Below, piece after piece: positions 5,417 to 14,828 of a stretch of 18,238 nt of DNA (positions are counted from its first letter, which is position 1; the number at the start of each line of letters is the position of its first letter). Made by a program: the position numbers and the translations under genes. The notes beneath the pieces are model-generated. The model was not told the origin of the DNA, made no database searches, and was given only the letters and a program-made list of their open reading frames with translations. The DNA comes from JBQTHD01 sp052390275 (lineage in GTDB: Bacteria; Actinomycetota; Acidimicrobiia; Acidimicrobiales; AC-14). The DNA lies in the NCBI GenBank assembly GCA_052390275.1, contig JBQTHD010000011.1, forward strand, positions 1 through 18,238. Reading direction: 5' to 3'.

Positions 5417-6913
5417 CTACAGGTAGTCCTTGAGCTTTTGGCTGCGGATGGGGTGGCGGAGCTTGGCAAGAGTTTTAGCCTCGATCTGGCGAATTCGCTC
5501 CCGGGTGACACCGAACTCTCGCCCGACTTCCTCAAGGGTCCGTACCTGCCCGTCGTCCAAGCCGAAGCGCAGGCGCATCACCTGGCGCTCCCGCTCTGTG
5601 AGGCCTGCCAGGGCCTCGGCCACCGCCTCGGACAACAGGGCCCGAGCGGCGGCATCGGCCGGGGCCACCGCCTGGGCGTCCTCGATGAAGTCCCCCAGGC
5701 TGGCGTTGTCCTCCTGGCCCACCGGTGACTCCAGTGAGACCGGGTCCTGGGCCAGGCGCTGAAGCTCGCGCACCCGGGCCGGGCTCAGTTCCATTCGCGC
5801 TGCCAACTCCTCCATCACCGGTTCGCGGCCGAGTTCCTGGAGCATTTGGCGCTGGGTCCGCAACAACGAATTGATGGTCTCGACCATGTGCACCGGAATA
5901 CGAATAGTGCGCGCCTGGTCGGCGATGGCCCGGGTGATGGCCTGGCGAATCCACCAGGTGGCGTAGGTTGAGAACTTGAACCCCTTGGAGTAGTCGAACT
6001 TCTCCACGGCCCGAATCAACCCCAAGTTCCCTTCCTGGACCAGGTCCAACAGGGCCAGACCCCGACCCAGGTAGCGCTTGGCTATGGACACCACCAAGCG
6101 GAGGTTGGCCTCAATGAGGCACTTCTTGGCCTCGAAGCCGTCGGCCACCAGGTGCTCCAGCGGTCGGCACTCCTCCTCGGGTATGGCGTCGGCTGATCCG
6201 TAGCGGAACTCCAGAGCGGCGATGCCAGCCACGGCCTGAAGGCCGGCCTCGATCCGTCGGGCCAGGGAGACCTCCTGGGGGCCCGATAGGAGACTCACCT
6301 TGCCGATCTCGCGCAGATAGGTGCGCACCGGGTCGGGAGCGGAGTCCCCCCGACCGTCAACCCGAGTTGCCTCCGACCACGACGAGTCGGACCGGGAGAC
6401 GTCGGACCTGAAGCTGTCGTTGCTGAAATCGCCTACCGGCGCACTCGGCACGCGGCTAGAGCGTCCTGCCTGACCCCTGCGGCTGATATTGGCCGAGCCA
6501 TCAACTTTGATTGACCCGACGCGTCCCTTGGTGGGTGGGGTCACCCTGGTCGCAGCAACCACCGGGGGGGCCAGAGCAAGGTCGTCGGCCAAAACTTCCT
6601 CGATGGACACGCCGGCGCTGGCCAGACCCCGGTGGACTCCGATCACCAACTCGGGCGTGAGTTCGACGTCCTTCAACTCCTCGACCACCTCGTCCACCGT
6701 CAAGGATCCGGCCGTCCGGCCCTTGGTCAACAGGCGCTCCACAGTGGCCGCCGAAACCAGATCCGACAGCGACTGGGGCGGCAGGGCCAGCACAGAGGGC
6801 GAACCAAGGCAGGGGGCATCGGCTATCGACCCAACGGCTTGATCCCCCCAAGACGGCTCCACCTGCGGTGGTCCGAGTCCGTCAGGACCATTCGGCCCAT
6901 CTGACTGGCTCAT
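5417..6913 (-). CDS. rpoD: Principal RNA polymerase sigma factor (sigma-70/RpoD/SigA group)
   Basis: The product has 498 residues from ATG 6913, which overlaps the dnaG stop by ATGA; an in-frame start 10 codons earlier is inside dnaG and less likely. Regions in order: a sigma 1.1-like helical part (about 51-106), a Ser/Arg-rich linker (130-190), sigma 1.2 (193-226, DPVRTYLREIGKVSLLSG), and sigma 2 (about 260-335) with DLVQEGNLGLIRAVEKFDYS and FSTYATWWIRQAITRAIADQ for -10 binding and melting. Sigma 3 spans about 344-420. Sigma 4 spans about 427-490, with TLEEVGREFGVTRERIRQIE as the -35-reading helix-turn-helix, and the C-terminus is LRHPIRSQKLKDYL. These are hallmarks of a group 1 housekeeping factor. 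The dnaG-rpoD pairing is the classic macromolecular synthesis operon arrangement. The gene converges on the alpha/beta hydrolase gene. Confidence 0.96.
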   Translation of the reverse strand: MSQSDGPNGPDGLGPPQVEPSWGDQAVGSIADAPCLGSPSVLALPPQSLSDLVSAATVERLLTKGRTAGSLTVDEVVEELKDVELTPELVIGVHRGLASAGVSIEEVLADDLALAPPVVAATRVTPPTKGRVGSIKVDGSANISRRGQAGRSSRVPSAPVGDFSNDSFRSDVSRSDSSWSEATRVDGRGDSAPDPVRTYLREIGKVSLLSGPQEVSLARRIEAGLQAVAGIAALEFRYGSADAIPEEECRPLEHLVADGFEAKKCLIEANLRLVVSIAKRYLGRGLALLDLVQEGNLGLIRAVEKFDYSKGFKFSTYATWWIRQAITRAIADQARTIRIPVHMVETINSLLRTQRQMLQELGREPVMEELAARMELSPARVRELQRLAQDPVSLESPVGQEDNASLGDFIEDAQAVAPADAAARALLSEAVAEALAGLTERERQVMRLRFGLDDGQVRTLEEVGREFGVTRERIRQIEAKTLAKLRHPIRSQKLKDYL

Positions 6914-8892
6914 TCGCCCTCCCCCCGGCCGGACGCCAGCCACGCTACCAACGCCTCTGTGGCCTCTTGAACCAACTCCGGAGACCGAAACCGGTCGAGG
7001 GCCAACTGAAGCCAGGCGACTTCGGCGGCCATGGTCAGGGGATCGGTGGCCAGGCGGGAGGCAACCTGAAGCCGCAACAGTTCCCGCCGTCCCGCTCTTT
7101 CGGCCAAGCGCGCCATGACTTCGGCGGACTCTGCCGCCACCTCCTCCACGGCCAGGCGCTGCAGAAGGTCGCCGGCCTGGCCCGAAGCCGAGTCGATGGC
7201 CCTGTGCAGATCTCCTCCACTGGCCGCCAGGAGCCGGCAGACCTCCGCAGCCAGGGGGTGGCCGAACAAAGCCGGTGTGAGCGGTGACGACTCCCCCGCC
7301 GTGGCACTGACGGCCAGGCGGAGGCCCTCCAGTTCGGCCGCCGGAATGGGCCCGGCTTCCTCCGAACCCCGCAGTGCGTCCCGCCCATCCCGACCTTCCT
7401 CCCTCCGGCGACCCTCGGCGAGCCCGTCAGGGTTGCCCCGCCGGGTTCCGTCGGCTTCTTCGGCAACGCCGGGTGAAGCAGGCGGGTATTCATCTCCCCC
7501 GGGACCCGAGGCCGTCGCTCGCCTCGGCCCACCGTCCCGGCCAAGCCCCCCGTCCCGGTTCACCCGACCTCCTCGGCTTGGCGGGTCCCCCTGGCTGTCC
7601 CGGGCGGGCGGGCTCGCCACCAGGCGATCCAAAGTCGGGCGCAACCGGTCGGCGTCGATTCGCACCCGGTCGGCCAGGACCATCAGGTACTGATCCCGGA
7701 CCAGGGGCGCCGGGTGAGCGGCAATCACGGCCAGTCCGGTCTCGGCCGCCCGGGCCCGGCCCTCCACCGTGGCCAGATGGGCCTGGGCCAGGGCCCGCTC
7801 CAACCGGAAGGCCACGAACGGTCGGGCCTCGGCGACCGCTCGGCGCAATCGCTCCGGATCGCTGCGAGCCAGATCGCCTGGATCACTGCCGGGGGGAAGG
7901 TCGGCCACGGCCAGGTCCAACTCGTAGCGCTGCTCCCACTCGCCGAAGCGCAGAGCGGCCCCTTGACCAGCGGCATCGGCGTCGTAGGCCAGCACCAGGC
8001 GGCGGGCGAAGTTCTTGAGAAGCCGGATGTGGTCTTCCGTCAGAGCGGTGCCGCATGTGGCGACCGACTCGGCCAGCCCCACCCGGGCCAGGCCCATGAC
8101 GTCGGTGTAGCCCTCGCACACCACCACCTGGCCGGCGGCCACAGCCGGGGCCCGGGCCCAGTTGAGGCCGTACAGGACCCGACTCTTGCTGTAGAGCGCC
8201 GTCTCGGCCGAGTTGCGGTACTTGGGTGGCGGTCCACCGGGCAGTTGGCGTCCGCCCAGAGCCACCGGGTCACCGCGGACGTCGAAGATGGGGAAGAGAA
8301 CCCGAGCCCGGAAGACGTCCTGCTGACGACCCCGGTTGTTGATGAGACCGAGGCCGGTGCCGGTCACCAGGTCGTCGGAGACCGACAGATCTCGAACCAA
8401 CCCGTCGAAGCCTTCGGGCGCCCACCCCAGTTGGTAGTGACGAACCTCGGCCCCATCCATCCCCCGGGCCCGCAGGTAGGCCCGGGCGGCGGCCGCGTCC
8501 GGGCTGTGAAGGAGGCGGCGGTGGTACCAGTCCACGGCACGTTCCATGGTCTCCACCAGGCGATCCCGACGGTGCCGCCTCTGGGTGGCGGCCAGGCTGT
8601 CCATCCGTACGGTGAGCCCGGCTCTGGCGGCGAGGCGTTCGACCGCTTCGCTGAAGCTCAGGTGCTCCACCTGCTCGACGAAGCGAATGGCATCCCCGCC
8701 GGCCTGGCACCCGAAGCAGTAGTAGAGGCCCTCCTCGGCGTTGACCGAGAACGATGGAGTGCTCTCCGAGTGGAACGGGCAAAGCCCCACCCACCTGCGC
8801 CCCACCTTCCTCAGACCCAAATGCTCAGAGACCACCGCCACGAAATCAGTGGCAGCCCGGACCCGGACGATGTCCTCGTCGGCTATTCCCAC
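6910..8892 (-). CDS. dnaG: DNA primase DnaG
   Basis: This 660-residue primase makes RNA primers at the replication fork. The N-terminal CHC2 zinc finger has Cys38, His41, Cys59 and Cys62 (GLCPFHSE ... YYCFGCQAGGD). The catalytic core carries the Toprim motif VVVCEGYTDVMGL with Glu260 and the metal-binding YDADAAG (Asp304, Asp306). After about residue 425 comes a low-complexity Gly/Arg/Asp/Pro-rich linker of nearly 100 residues, then a helical C-terminal domain (about 525-660) where the DnaB helicase contact is expected. The start is GTG 8892-8890 with a GAGGG-like stretch upstream. The stop overlaps rpoD by ATGA. A 145-base gap separates it from tldE, so the two genes probably have their own promoter, which I could not place. 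Confidence 0.96.
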   Translation of the reverse strand: MGIADEDIVRVRAATDFVAVVSEHLGLRKVGRRWVGLCPFHSESTPSFSVNAEEGLYYCFGCQAGGDAIRFVEQVEHLSFSEAVERLAARAGLTVRMDSLAATQRRHRRDRLVETMERAVDWYHRRLLHSPDAAAARAYLRARGMDGAEVRHYQLGWAPEGFDGLVRDLSVSDDLVTGTGLGLINNRGRQQDVFRARVLFPIFDVRGDPVALGGRQLPGGPPPKYRNSAETALYSKSRVLYGLNWARAPAVAAGQVVVCEGYTDVMGLARVGLAESVATCGTALTEDHIRLLKNFARRLVLAYDADAAGQGAALRFGEWEQRYELDLAVADLPPGSDPGDLARSDPERLRRAVAEARPFVAFRLERALAQAHLATVEGRARAAETGLAVIAAHPAPLVRDQYLMVLADRVRIDADRLRPTLDRLVASPPARDSQGDPPSRGGRVNRDGGLGRDGGPRRATASGPGGDEYPPASPGVAEEADGTRRGNPDGLAEGRRREEGRDGRDALRGSEEAGPIPAAELEGLRLAVSATAGESSPLTPALFGHPLAAEVCRLLAASGGDLHRAIDSASGQAGDLLQRLAVEEVAAESAEVMARLAERAGRRELLRLQVASRLATDPLTMAAEVAWLQLALDRFRSPELVQEATEALVAWLASGRGEGE

Positions 8893-9013
8893 GCAAGCGC
8901 CCTCGAGGCCACGAGGCTGCCCCGTTGCCGACCTCCCGCGGCCCCGTCGGCGGTCACGGTGGGGGCGTCATTCCGTCGGGCGACACAGGCTCACCCCTGG
9001 TGACCCCGCGCCG

Positions 9014-9037
9014 CCGTCAGCCCGATTCCGCTGACGG
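9014..9037 (-). terminator. Hairpin directly after tldE
   Basis: CCGTCAGC (9014-9021) and GCTGACGG (9030-9037) form a perfect 8-bp stem with an 8-base loop, starting on the base next to the tldE stop codon. It would close the ppdK-tldD-tldE unit before dnaG. There is no T-tract after the stem on the minus strand, as is common in actinobacterial terminators. It could alternatively be an mRNA 3'-protecting structure. Confidence 0.55.
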
Positions 9038-10573
9038 TCATCCCGAGGCGTCACCGGTGAAGTTCCAGGAGGCCAGGGCCAGGCTGGGGGCGACGACACC
9101 CGAGGGCGTCAGAACCGGATCGTCGCCCACCCCCACCACCGATCCCGGACCCAGTGCCTCCACGTAGGACTGGGTGAAGCGCAGGTCAGCCACCGGATGC
9201 GACACCTGGCCATCGTCGAACCAGAACAGCCCGCTTCGGGTCAGCCCGGTCACGACCTGGGTCTTGGGATCCAACACCCGGGTGTACCAAAGCTCAGTGA
9301 CCAACAGTCCGCTACCGATCTTGGCCATCAGGGCTTCGGGCGAGGAGGTCCCGGCGGCCATGACCAGGTTCGAGCACATCGGGCCCCACACCTCACCGCC
9401 CACCACCGCATGGCCGGTGCTGGCCGCGGGACCCGCCGCTGAAGCTGCGGTTCGCCGGTCGTGGGCCATGCCGACGCAGACGCCGTTGCGGACCAGGTCG
9501 AGTGCCGATCTGGGGGTTCCCTCGGCATCGAAAGCCATGCCCTGGGTGAGTGGATCGAACGGATCGTCAACCACAGTTACCACCGGGTCGAACTGCTGGC
9601 CACCCACTTCGACGAAGGACTGGCCTTCGGCATGGGCCTTGGCGTTGAACCCGTACCAGGCCCAGAAACTCAACAGGTCGGAGACGGCCAGGGGCTCCAG
9701 CACCACCGGATAACTTCCGGGGGCGAGCACCCGAGGATCTCGCCCGGCCGTCGCCTTGGTCGCAGCCACGGTCCCCGCCGCCCCGGCCTCGACTCGACAA
9801 AGAAGCGGCGATCGGCCGTAGCCGCGTCCCGCCGACGTCGCACCCCGGAAGATTCCCTCCACCACGGCGTCGCTGAAGGCGCCGCCTTGGCATGCCCCGA
9901 CGGAGTTGGCGAACACAACCTGTTCGAACGACGTGCTGGCGAAGCCGGCGGCAACCATTCGTTCTGGTGCCCCGGAAGGCGAAGCGGGGCCCAACCCACC
10001 CCCGCCGGCGGCCACAAAGTCCGCCACCATCCGGGCCCGCACCATCGGATCATCCCCGCCCGCCAGCGCCGGGTCAACGTGAACTGACGTCACCGGCGGG
10101 GTCGGGGGGGCCAGGCCCGGCCAGGCCTCGTCCACGGGCCGCAGCCGGGCCATCTCCATCACGCGCTCGACCAACCGGTCCAGGGTTTCCCCGTCCGCCG
10201 TTGTGGACCCCGGCGCCAGTTCGGCCGCCCCAACCCCGATGGTGACATTGGCCGATGCGTGGCGGCCGTCGTGGAAGACCCGGAGGCGAACCGCGGCATC
10301 GGACTCGGCCACGTTCTGGTGGATGTGGGAATTGGCGAACCGGGTGAGCCCCCGGTGGCCCCGGCTCACGGTCACCTCGGCCTCAGCCCCAACCGCCCGC
10401 CGGGCCACCCGACCCAACACTGCCTGGGCCACGGCGTCGAGGTCCACCGCCTCCCGTCCGGCGGCCATCGGCCCCGGTGACGCCTTCGCCACGCTTGCCC
10501 TGAGATCCGCTTGCCCGTCGACCTGAGGCGACGCAGCGGATCCGGCGCCGGAGAGGGGTCCGGGGCCGTTCAC
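9038..10573 (-). CDS. pmbA: TldE/PmbA-family protein (metalloprotease partner subunit)
   Basis: The product is 511 residues from GTG 10573, which overlaps the tldD stop by GTGA; a shorter start at ATG 10468 gives 476 residues and is closer to the usual family length of about 450. The frame is also open further into tldD. Family traits include VSRGHRGLTRFANSHIHQNV (N-terminal domain), GASTSFEQ-like FASTSFEQVVFANSVG, LEPLAVSDLLSFWAWYGFNA, the FDAEGTPR turn and a C-terminal TRSGLFWFDDGQVSHPV. TldE lacks the HExxxH zinc site and pairs with TldD to form the peptide-degrading complex known from microcin maturation and CcdA turnover in Escherichia coli. It directly follows tldD. The role in this organism is not known. 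The exact start is uncertain. Confidence 0.88.
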   Translation of the reverse strand: MNGPGPLSGAGSAASPQVDGQADLRASVAKASPGPMAAGREAVDLDAVAQAVLGRVARRAVGAEAEVTVSRGHRGLTRFANSHIHQNVAESDAAVRLRVFHDGRHASANVTIGVGAAELAPGSTTADGETLDRLVERVMEMARLRPVDEAWPGLAPPTPPVTSVHVDPALAGGDDPMVRARMVADFVAAGGGGLGPASPSGAPERMVAAGFASTSFEQVVFANSVGACQGGAFSDAVVEGIFRGATSAGRGYGRSPLLCRVEAGAAGTVAATKATAGRDPRVLAPGSYPVVLEPLAVSDLLSFWAWYGFNAKAHAEGQSFVEVGGQQFDPVVTVVDDPFDPLTQGMAFDAEGTPRSALDLVRNGVCVGMAHDRRTAASAAGPAASTGHAVVGGEVWGPMCSNLVMAAGTSSPEALMAKIGSGLLVTELWYTRVLDPKTQVVTGLTRSGLFWFDDGQVSHPVADLRFTQSYVEALGPGSVVGVGDDPVLTPSGVVAPSLALASWNFTGDASG

Positions 10574-12009
10574 CCCTTCACCCCTACCCGGACCTGGCGG
10601 AAGCGGGCGGGCGCACTGTGATGACCGGTGTGGCCAACCTGTTCGGGCTGCCCCTTGCCGCAGTTGGGCGTACCCCACACACTCCATTCCGCTCCGCCGG
10701 CCAGCATGTCCAGTCCCGCCCAGAAGGTGGGGGTAATGCCGGTGTAGGTGGGGTTTCGCACCATTCTGACGCGGCGCCCGTTGGCAATTTCCCAGCCCAG
10801 CTCACAGCCGAACTGAAAGTTCCACCGCCGGTCATCTATGGACCAGGACCGGTTGGTCTCCATGTAGATCCCCCGGTCGGTTGCGGCGATGATCTCCTCC
10901 AGAGTGCTGTCCCCGGGCAGAAGTCCGACGTTGGTCATCCGGACCATGGGCATCCGGTTGTAGCCGTCGGCCCGGACCATCCCGCCAGGAGGCAGACCCA
11001 CCGCGGCGGCGGAGTCCCGACCGGTCAGGGTCCCCACCCAGTTCCCTTCCCGGACGATGTCCACCCGCTGCGCCGGGGTGCCCTCGTCGTCGAAGCCAAA
11101 GGATCCAAGGGCTCCCGGCAGGGTGGCATCCGCTGTGATGTTCATCAGGTCGCTGCCGTAGCGAAAGGCGCCCAGGCGGGCGGGATCGAGAAAGGATGTT
11201 CCGGCGAAGGCCGCCTCCCACCCCAGGATCCGGTCCAACTCGATGGCGTGGCCCACCGACTCATGGATCTGCAGCGCCAACTGGTCGGCCGAGAGGATCA
11301 GGTCGTAGGTGCCCACCGGGCACTCAGGGGCACTGAGCAGGGCCACCGCCTCCGAACCCATCTGCTCGGCCCGACCCACCAGGTCCGCTGCCCGCACCAA
11401 CTCATAGCCCTGCGTGCCGTAGAGGCCACCGACGCCGCCCAGGGAGCGACGCTGGGTCTCGTGCCGCCCGATTGCGGTGGCCGACATGTCCACCCCGCAC
11501 TCCACGATGTGCTGGCTGATGCGGTGACCCTGGCTGGATATGAACCACTTGTGGGTATCCCAGGCCACGAACTGGGCCTCGGCCACCCCCACCCCGTTGA
11601 CGGCCAGCGCCCCGGCGGTGGCCTCCACCAAGAGGTCGCCCTTCGCCGCCAGACCCACCTCGCCCGGGTGCTCGATCCAATCCGAAGTCCAGGCCGCCTC
11701 GGCGACGGGCACCTCCGCCAGAACGAGAGCTGGCCCCGGCACCAGTCCGGATGCCCGGGCTATCTCTGCCGCCTGATTCCCAGCCCGGCGAGCCTGGGAC
11801 AGGCTCGGTTCGCAAACGGCGAAGAAGCCCCACGACGACCCGATCAGGGCCCTCACCCCCACGCCGGCCGACACCGACGACTGCGTGGTCTCCAGCACCC
11901 CGTTGCGGGCCCCCAGCCACTCGGACTCGGTCTCGACCACCCGGGCGTCGGCGTAGACGGCGCCCGCAGCCAGCGCCCCTTCCACCGCGGCCGAAGCCAG
12001 GTCGAACAT
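10570..12009 (-). CDS. tldD: TldD-family zinc metalloprotease subunit
   Basis: The product has 479 residues from ATG 12009 (MFDLASAAVEGALAAGA), with GAGG about 11 bases upstream. The frame is open further into ppdK, but the sequence there is a shadow. The N-terminal alpha/beta domain includes ARNGVLETTQSSVSAGVGVR. The zinc motif HExxxH is HESVGH at 249-254 in LALQIHESVGHAIELDRILG. Further family blocks are DDEGTPAQRVDIVREG, MPMVRMTNVGLLPGDSTLEE and a C-terminal TPNCGKGQPEQVGHTG. With TldE it forms a heterodimeric protease acting on unfolded or short peptides in the cytosol. It lies 40 bases after ppdK and overlaps tldE by GTGA, so all three are likely one transcript. Confidence 0.93.
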   Translation of the reverse strand: MFDLASAAVEGALAAGAVYADARVVETESEWLGARNGVLETTQSSVSAGVGVRALIGSSWGFFAVCEPSLSQARRAGNQAAEIARASGLVPGPALVLAEVPVAEAAWTSDWIEHPGEVGLAAKGDLLVEATAGALAVNGVGVAEAQFVAWDTHKWFISSQGHRISQHIVECGVDMSATAIGRHETQRRSLGGVGGLYGTQGYELVRAADLVGRAEQMGSEAVALLSAPECPVGTYDLILSADQLALQIHESVGHAIELDRILGWEAAFAGTSFLDPARLGAFRYGSDLMNITADATLPGALGSFGFDDEGTPAQRVDIVREGNWVGTLTGRDSAAAVGLPPGGMVRADGYNRMPMVRMTNVGLLPGDSTLEEIIAATDRGIYMETNRSWSIDDRRWNFQFGCELGWEIANGRRVRMVRNPTYTGITPTFWAGLDMLAGGAEWSVWGTPNCGKGQPEQVGHTGHHSAPARFRQVRVGVKG

Positions 12010-12049
12010 CAGCGCGCGACCTCGCCCAACTGGCGGCGCCGGCCCGGGA

Positions 12050-14668
12050 TCAGGTCCCGGCCGCGGCCAGGACCGCCTGAGCTGCGGCCAGCCGAGCAAT
12101 GGGCACCCGGAAGGGCGAGCAGGAGACGTAGTCCAGGCCGGCGTCGTGGAACAGGCCGATGGAGTCCGGGTCCCCCCCGTGCTCGCCGCAAACTCCGAGC
12201 TTGATACCAGGCTTCGCCGCTCTCCCCCGGCGGGACGCCTCCCGCACCAACTCGCCCACACCACCCGGGTCCACGGTCTCGAAGGGGTTGCGCTTGAGCA
12301 GACCCTTCTCCAGGTAGATCGACATGATCCGGCCCTCCACGTCGTCGCGGCTGAAGCCGAACGTCATCTGGGTGAGGTCGTTGGTGCCGTAGGAGAAAAA
12401 ATCGGCTTCGGCAGCCAACTCGTTCGCCAGCAGTGCGGCCCTGGGTGTCTCGATCATGGTCCCGATGGTCACGTCAATCCCAGTTGCCGCTGCGCCCACC
12501 GCGTCGGTCACCCAGCGGCGGGCCAGGGCCAGTTCCTCCCGGCCGATGGTCAGGGGGATCATGATCTCGATGACTGGCCGGCCCCCGGCCGCGACGCGAT
12601 CGGCCGCCGCCTCCATGAGAGCACGCACCTGCATCTGATAGAGCCCGGGCTTGAGCACGCCCAAACGAACGCCGCGGGTGCCGAGCATGGGGTTGAACTC
12701 ATGCCAGGTCTTGGCCGCGGCGTACACCGCCTTCTCCTCGTCGTCGAGGCCGACGGTGGCCTCCTTGACGGCCAGATCCTCGAGGTTGGGCAGGAACTCA
12801 TGCAGGGGCGGGTCGAGCAGGCGAATGGTTACCGGAAGGCCGTCCATGGCCTCGAGCACCTCGGTGAAGTCCGCCTTCTGCGCCGCCCGCAACTCCTCCA
12901 GGGCGCCAGCCTCGTCGTCTGGGGTGCGGGCCAGGATCATGCGGCGAACGATGGGCAGGCGCTCGCCCAGGAACATGTGCTCGGTGCGACACAGGCCGAT
13001 TCCCTCGGCCCCGAAGTGGCGGGCGTTGGCCGCGTCGGGCCCGTTGTCGGCGTTGGCCCGCACGGCCAGGTGCCCGGCCCGAATCTCGTCGGCCCACCCC
13101 AGAAGCGTGGCGAACTCGGCCGTCGGCTTGGACTGGGTGACAGGCACCTCGCCCAGCATGACCCGGCCGGTGGAGCCGTCGACGGAGATGATGTCACCCT
13201 CGTTCACCGTGACTCCGCCGGAGATGAAGGACCCGGTGCCGATCTCCACCCGCTCGGCCCCCACCACCGCCGGCTTGCCCCAGCCCCGGGCCACCACCGC
13301 CGCATGGCTGACCAACCCACCTCGCGACGTGAGGATTCCCTGGGCCACGATCATTCCGTGCACGTCCTCGGGGGATGTCTCGCTTCGCACCAGCACGACC
13401 CGCTGGCCCCGGGCCGCGGCGGCGGCGGCATCGTCGGCAGTGAAGAAAACATGGCCCACCGCCGCCCCGGGTGATGCGGCCAAACCGGTGGCGATCACCG
13501 GGGCGTCGCTCGCCTCGAACTGTGGGTGCAACACCTGTTCGAGGTGCTCGGCGGTCACCCGCCCGACCGCCTCGGCCCGGGTGAGGGTGATGCGCTCGTC
13601 GGTGGTCATGTCCACCGCCATGCGCAGGGCGGCCGCACCGGTTCGCTTGCCCACCCGGGTCTGGAGCATCCACAACCGACCCTGGTCGATGGTGAACTCG
13701 GTGTCGCACATGTCCCGGTAGTGGCGCTCCAGGCGATCGAAGATGGCGAGGAGTTCGCTGAATATGGACGGGAACAGGTCGGCCATGACCTCCAGTTTCA
13801 GAGTGTTGCGAATGCCGGCGACCACGTCCTCACCCTGGGCGTTGACCAGGAAGTCACCGTAGGCGCCGGCCGCTCCGGTGGCCGGGTCCCGGGTGAAGCC
13901 CACCCCCGTGCCGGAGTTGTCGTCCCGGTTGCCAAAGACCATGGCCTGGACGTTCACTGCGGTGCCCAGGTCGTGGGGAATGCGCTCGCGGACTCGATAG
14001 GCCACCGCCCGGGGCCCGCTCCAGGACCGGAACACGGCATCGACCGCCCCGTGGAGTTGGTCCATCGGCGCCTGGGGGAACGGGCTGCCGGTGTGGGCCG
14101 CGACCACTGCCTTGTAGTCCTCCACCAGTTTGGTCAGGGTGGCCGCGTCCAGGCTGGCGTCGCTGGTGGCCCCGCAGGCCTCCTTGGCCGCCTCGAAGCG
14201 GGTGTCGAACTCCTCGGCGGCCACCCCCAGCACGATGCGCCCGTACATGGCCACGAACCGGCGGTAGCTGTCGTAGGCGAAACGTTCGTCGCTGGTCTGG
14301 GTGGCGAGGCCCCGCACCGAGTCGTCGTTGAGGCCCAGATTCAGAACGGTGTCCATCATTCCGGGCATGGAAAACTTGGCTCCCGAGCGCACGCTGACCA
14401 GAAGCGGGTCGGAAGCGTCGCCCAACTTCTTGCCCATGGATGCCTCCAACGCGCCCACGGCGCTGGCCACCTGCTCGTCCAGGCCGTCGGGCCACGAACC
14501 GCCCGTGGCCGCCCGGCAGGCATCGGTGGTGATGGTGAACCCGTGGGGTACGGGTAGGCCCAGTACCGAGGTCATCTCCGCCAGGTTGGCTCCCTTGCCG
14601 CCAAGGAGATCCTTGAGGCTCATGGGGGGCTGGCTATGGGCGTGGTCGAAGGCGTAGACGTACGTCAC
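12050..14668 (-). CDS. ppdK: Pyruvate, phosphate dikinase
   Basis: The product has 872 residues, the normal family length. The enzyme interconverts pyruvate + ATP + Pi and phosphoenolpyruvate + AMP + PPi. The ATP-grasp domain begins with LLGGKGANLAEM (21-32) and holds VSVRSGAKFSMPGMMDTVLN. The phosphohistidine domain has the catalytic His455 in TSRGGLVSHAAVVARGWGKP. The PEP-binding barrel has GLCRTEHMF, then GVCGEHGGDP with the catalytic Cys near 827. The residue two before His455 is Val453; in plant PPDK and PEP synthases this position is the Thr phosphorylated by the DUF299 regulatory protein, so that control is probably absent. The start is GTG 14668. The 197 bases upstream should hold its promoter. 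PPDK can support either glycolytic PEP use or gluconeogenesis; the direction here is not evident. Confidence 0.96.
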   Translation of the reverse strand: MTYVYAFDHAHSQPPMSLKDLLGGKGANLAEMTSVLGLPVPHGFTITTDACRAATGGSWPDGLDEQVASAVGALEASMGKKLGDASDPLLVSVRSGAKFSMPGMMDTVLNLGLNDDSVRGLATQTSDERFAYDSYRRFVAMYGRIVLGVAAEEFDTRFEAAKEACGATSDASLDAATLTKLVEDYKAVVAAHTGSPFPQAPMDQLHGAVDAVFRSWSGPRAVAYRVRERIPHDLGTAVNVQAMVFGNRDDNSGTGVGFTRDPATGAAGAYGDFLVNAQGEDVVAGIRNTLKLEVMADLFPSIFSELLAIFDRLERHYRDMCDTEFTIDQGRLWMLQTRVGKRTGAAALRMAVDMTTDERITLTRAEAVGRVTAEHLEQVLHPQFEASDAPVIATGLAASPGAAVGHVFFTADDAAAAAARGQRVVLVRSETSPEDVHGMIVAQGILTSRGGLVSHAAVVARGWGKPAVVGAERVEIGTGSFISGGVTVNEGDIISVDGSTGRVMLGEVPVTQSKPTAEFATLLGWADEIRAGHLAVRANADNGPDAANARHFGAEGIGLCRTEHMFLGERLPIVRRMILARTPDDEAGALEELRAAQKADFTEVLEAMDGLPVTIRLLDPPLHEFLPNLEDLAVKEATVGLDDEEKAVYAAAKTWHEFNPMLGTRGVRLGVLKPGLYQMQVRALMEAAADRVAAGGRPVIEIMIPLTIGREELALARRWVTDAVGAAATGIDVTIGTMIETPRAALLANELAAEADFFSYGTNDLTQMTFGFSRDDVEGRIMSIYLEKGLLKRNPFETVDPGGVGELVREASRRGRAAKPGIKLGVCGEHGGDPDSIGLFHDAGLDYVSCSPFRVPIARLAAAQAVLAAAGT

Positions 14669-14788
14669 GGCCGGCGAGCCTACCCGGGGGGGATCAGGGC
14701 TCCTTCGGGGCTTTCGTGGGGCGTTCCCTGCCTTTCCGACAGCCGTCAGATGCGGTTCATGTCAGGCCGTCCATCGTCGCAGAATCGG

Positions 14789-14818
14789 CTCAAAACCGCT
14801 CAAAACCGCTCAAAACCG
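14789..14818. repeat. Three perfect 10-bp tandem repeats
   Basis: CTCAAAACCG occurs at 14789-14798, 14799-14808 and 14809-14818, with a partial further copy on the right (GCTCAACGCCGG). On the minus strand this gives evenly spaced TTTT runs just beyond the hairpin that follows glyS. They may assist transcript release. The repeats lie in the glyS-ppdK gap. Confidence 0.8.
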
Positions 14819-14828
14819 GCTCAACGCC

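Noticed and set aside
7714..9003. Plus-strand open frame of 429 codons
   Set aside because: Antisense to dnaG, whose zinc finger and Toprim motifs are unmistakable; typical mirror frame of high-GC coding DNA.
10618..12204. Plus-strand open frame of 528 codons
   Set aside because: Antisense to tldD; its His/Gly/Pro/Arg-rich text is the mirror of a coding strand and has no domain.
12146..13474. Plus-strand open frame of 442 codons
   Set aside because: Antisense to ppdK, with the same mirror-frame composition and no motif.
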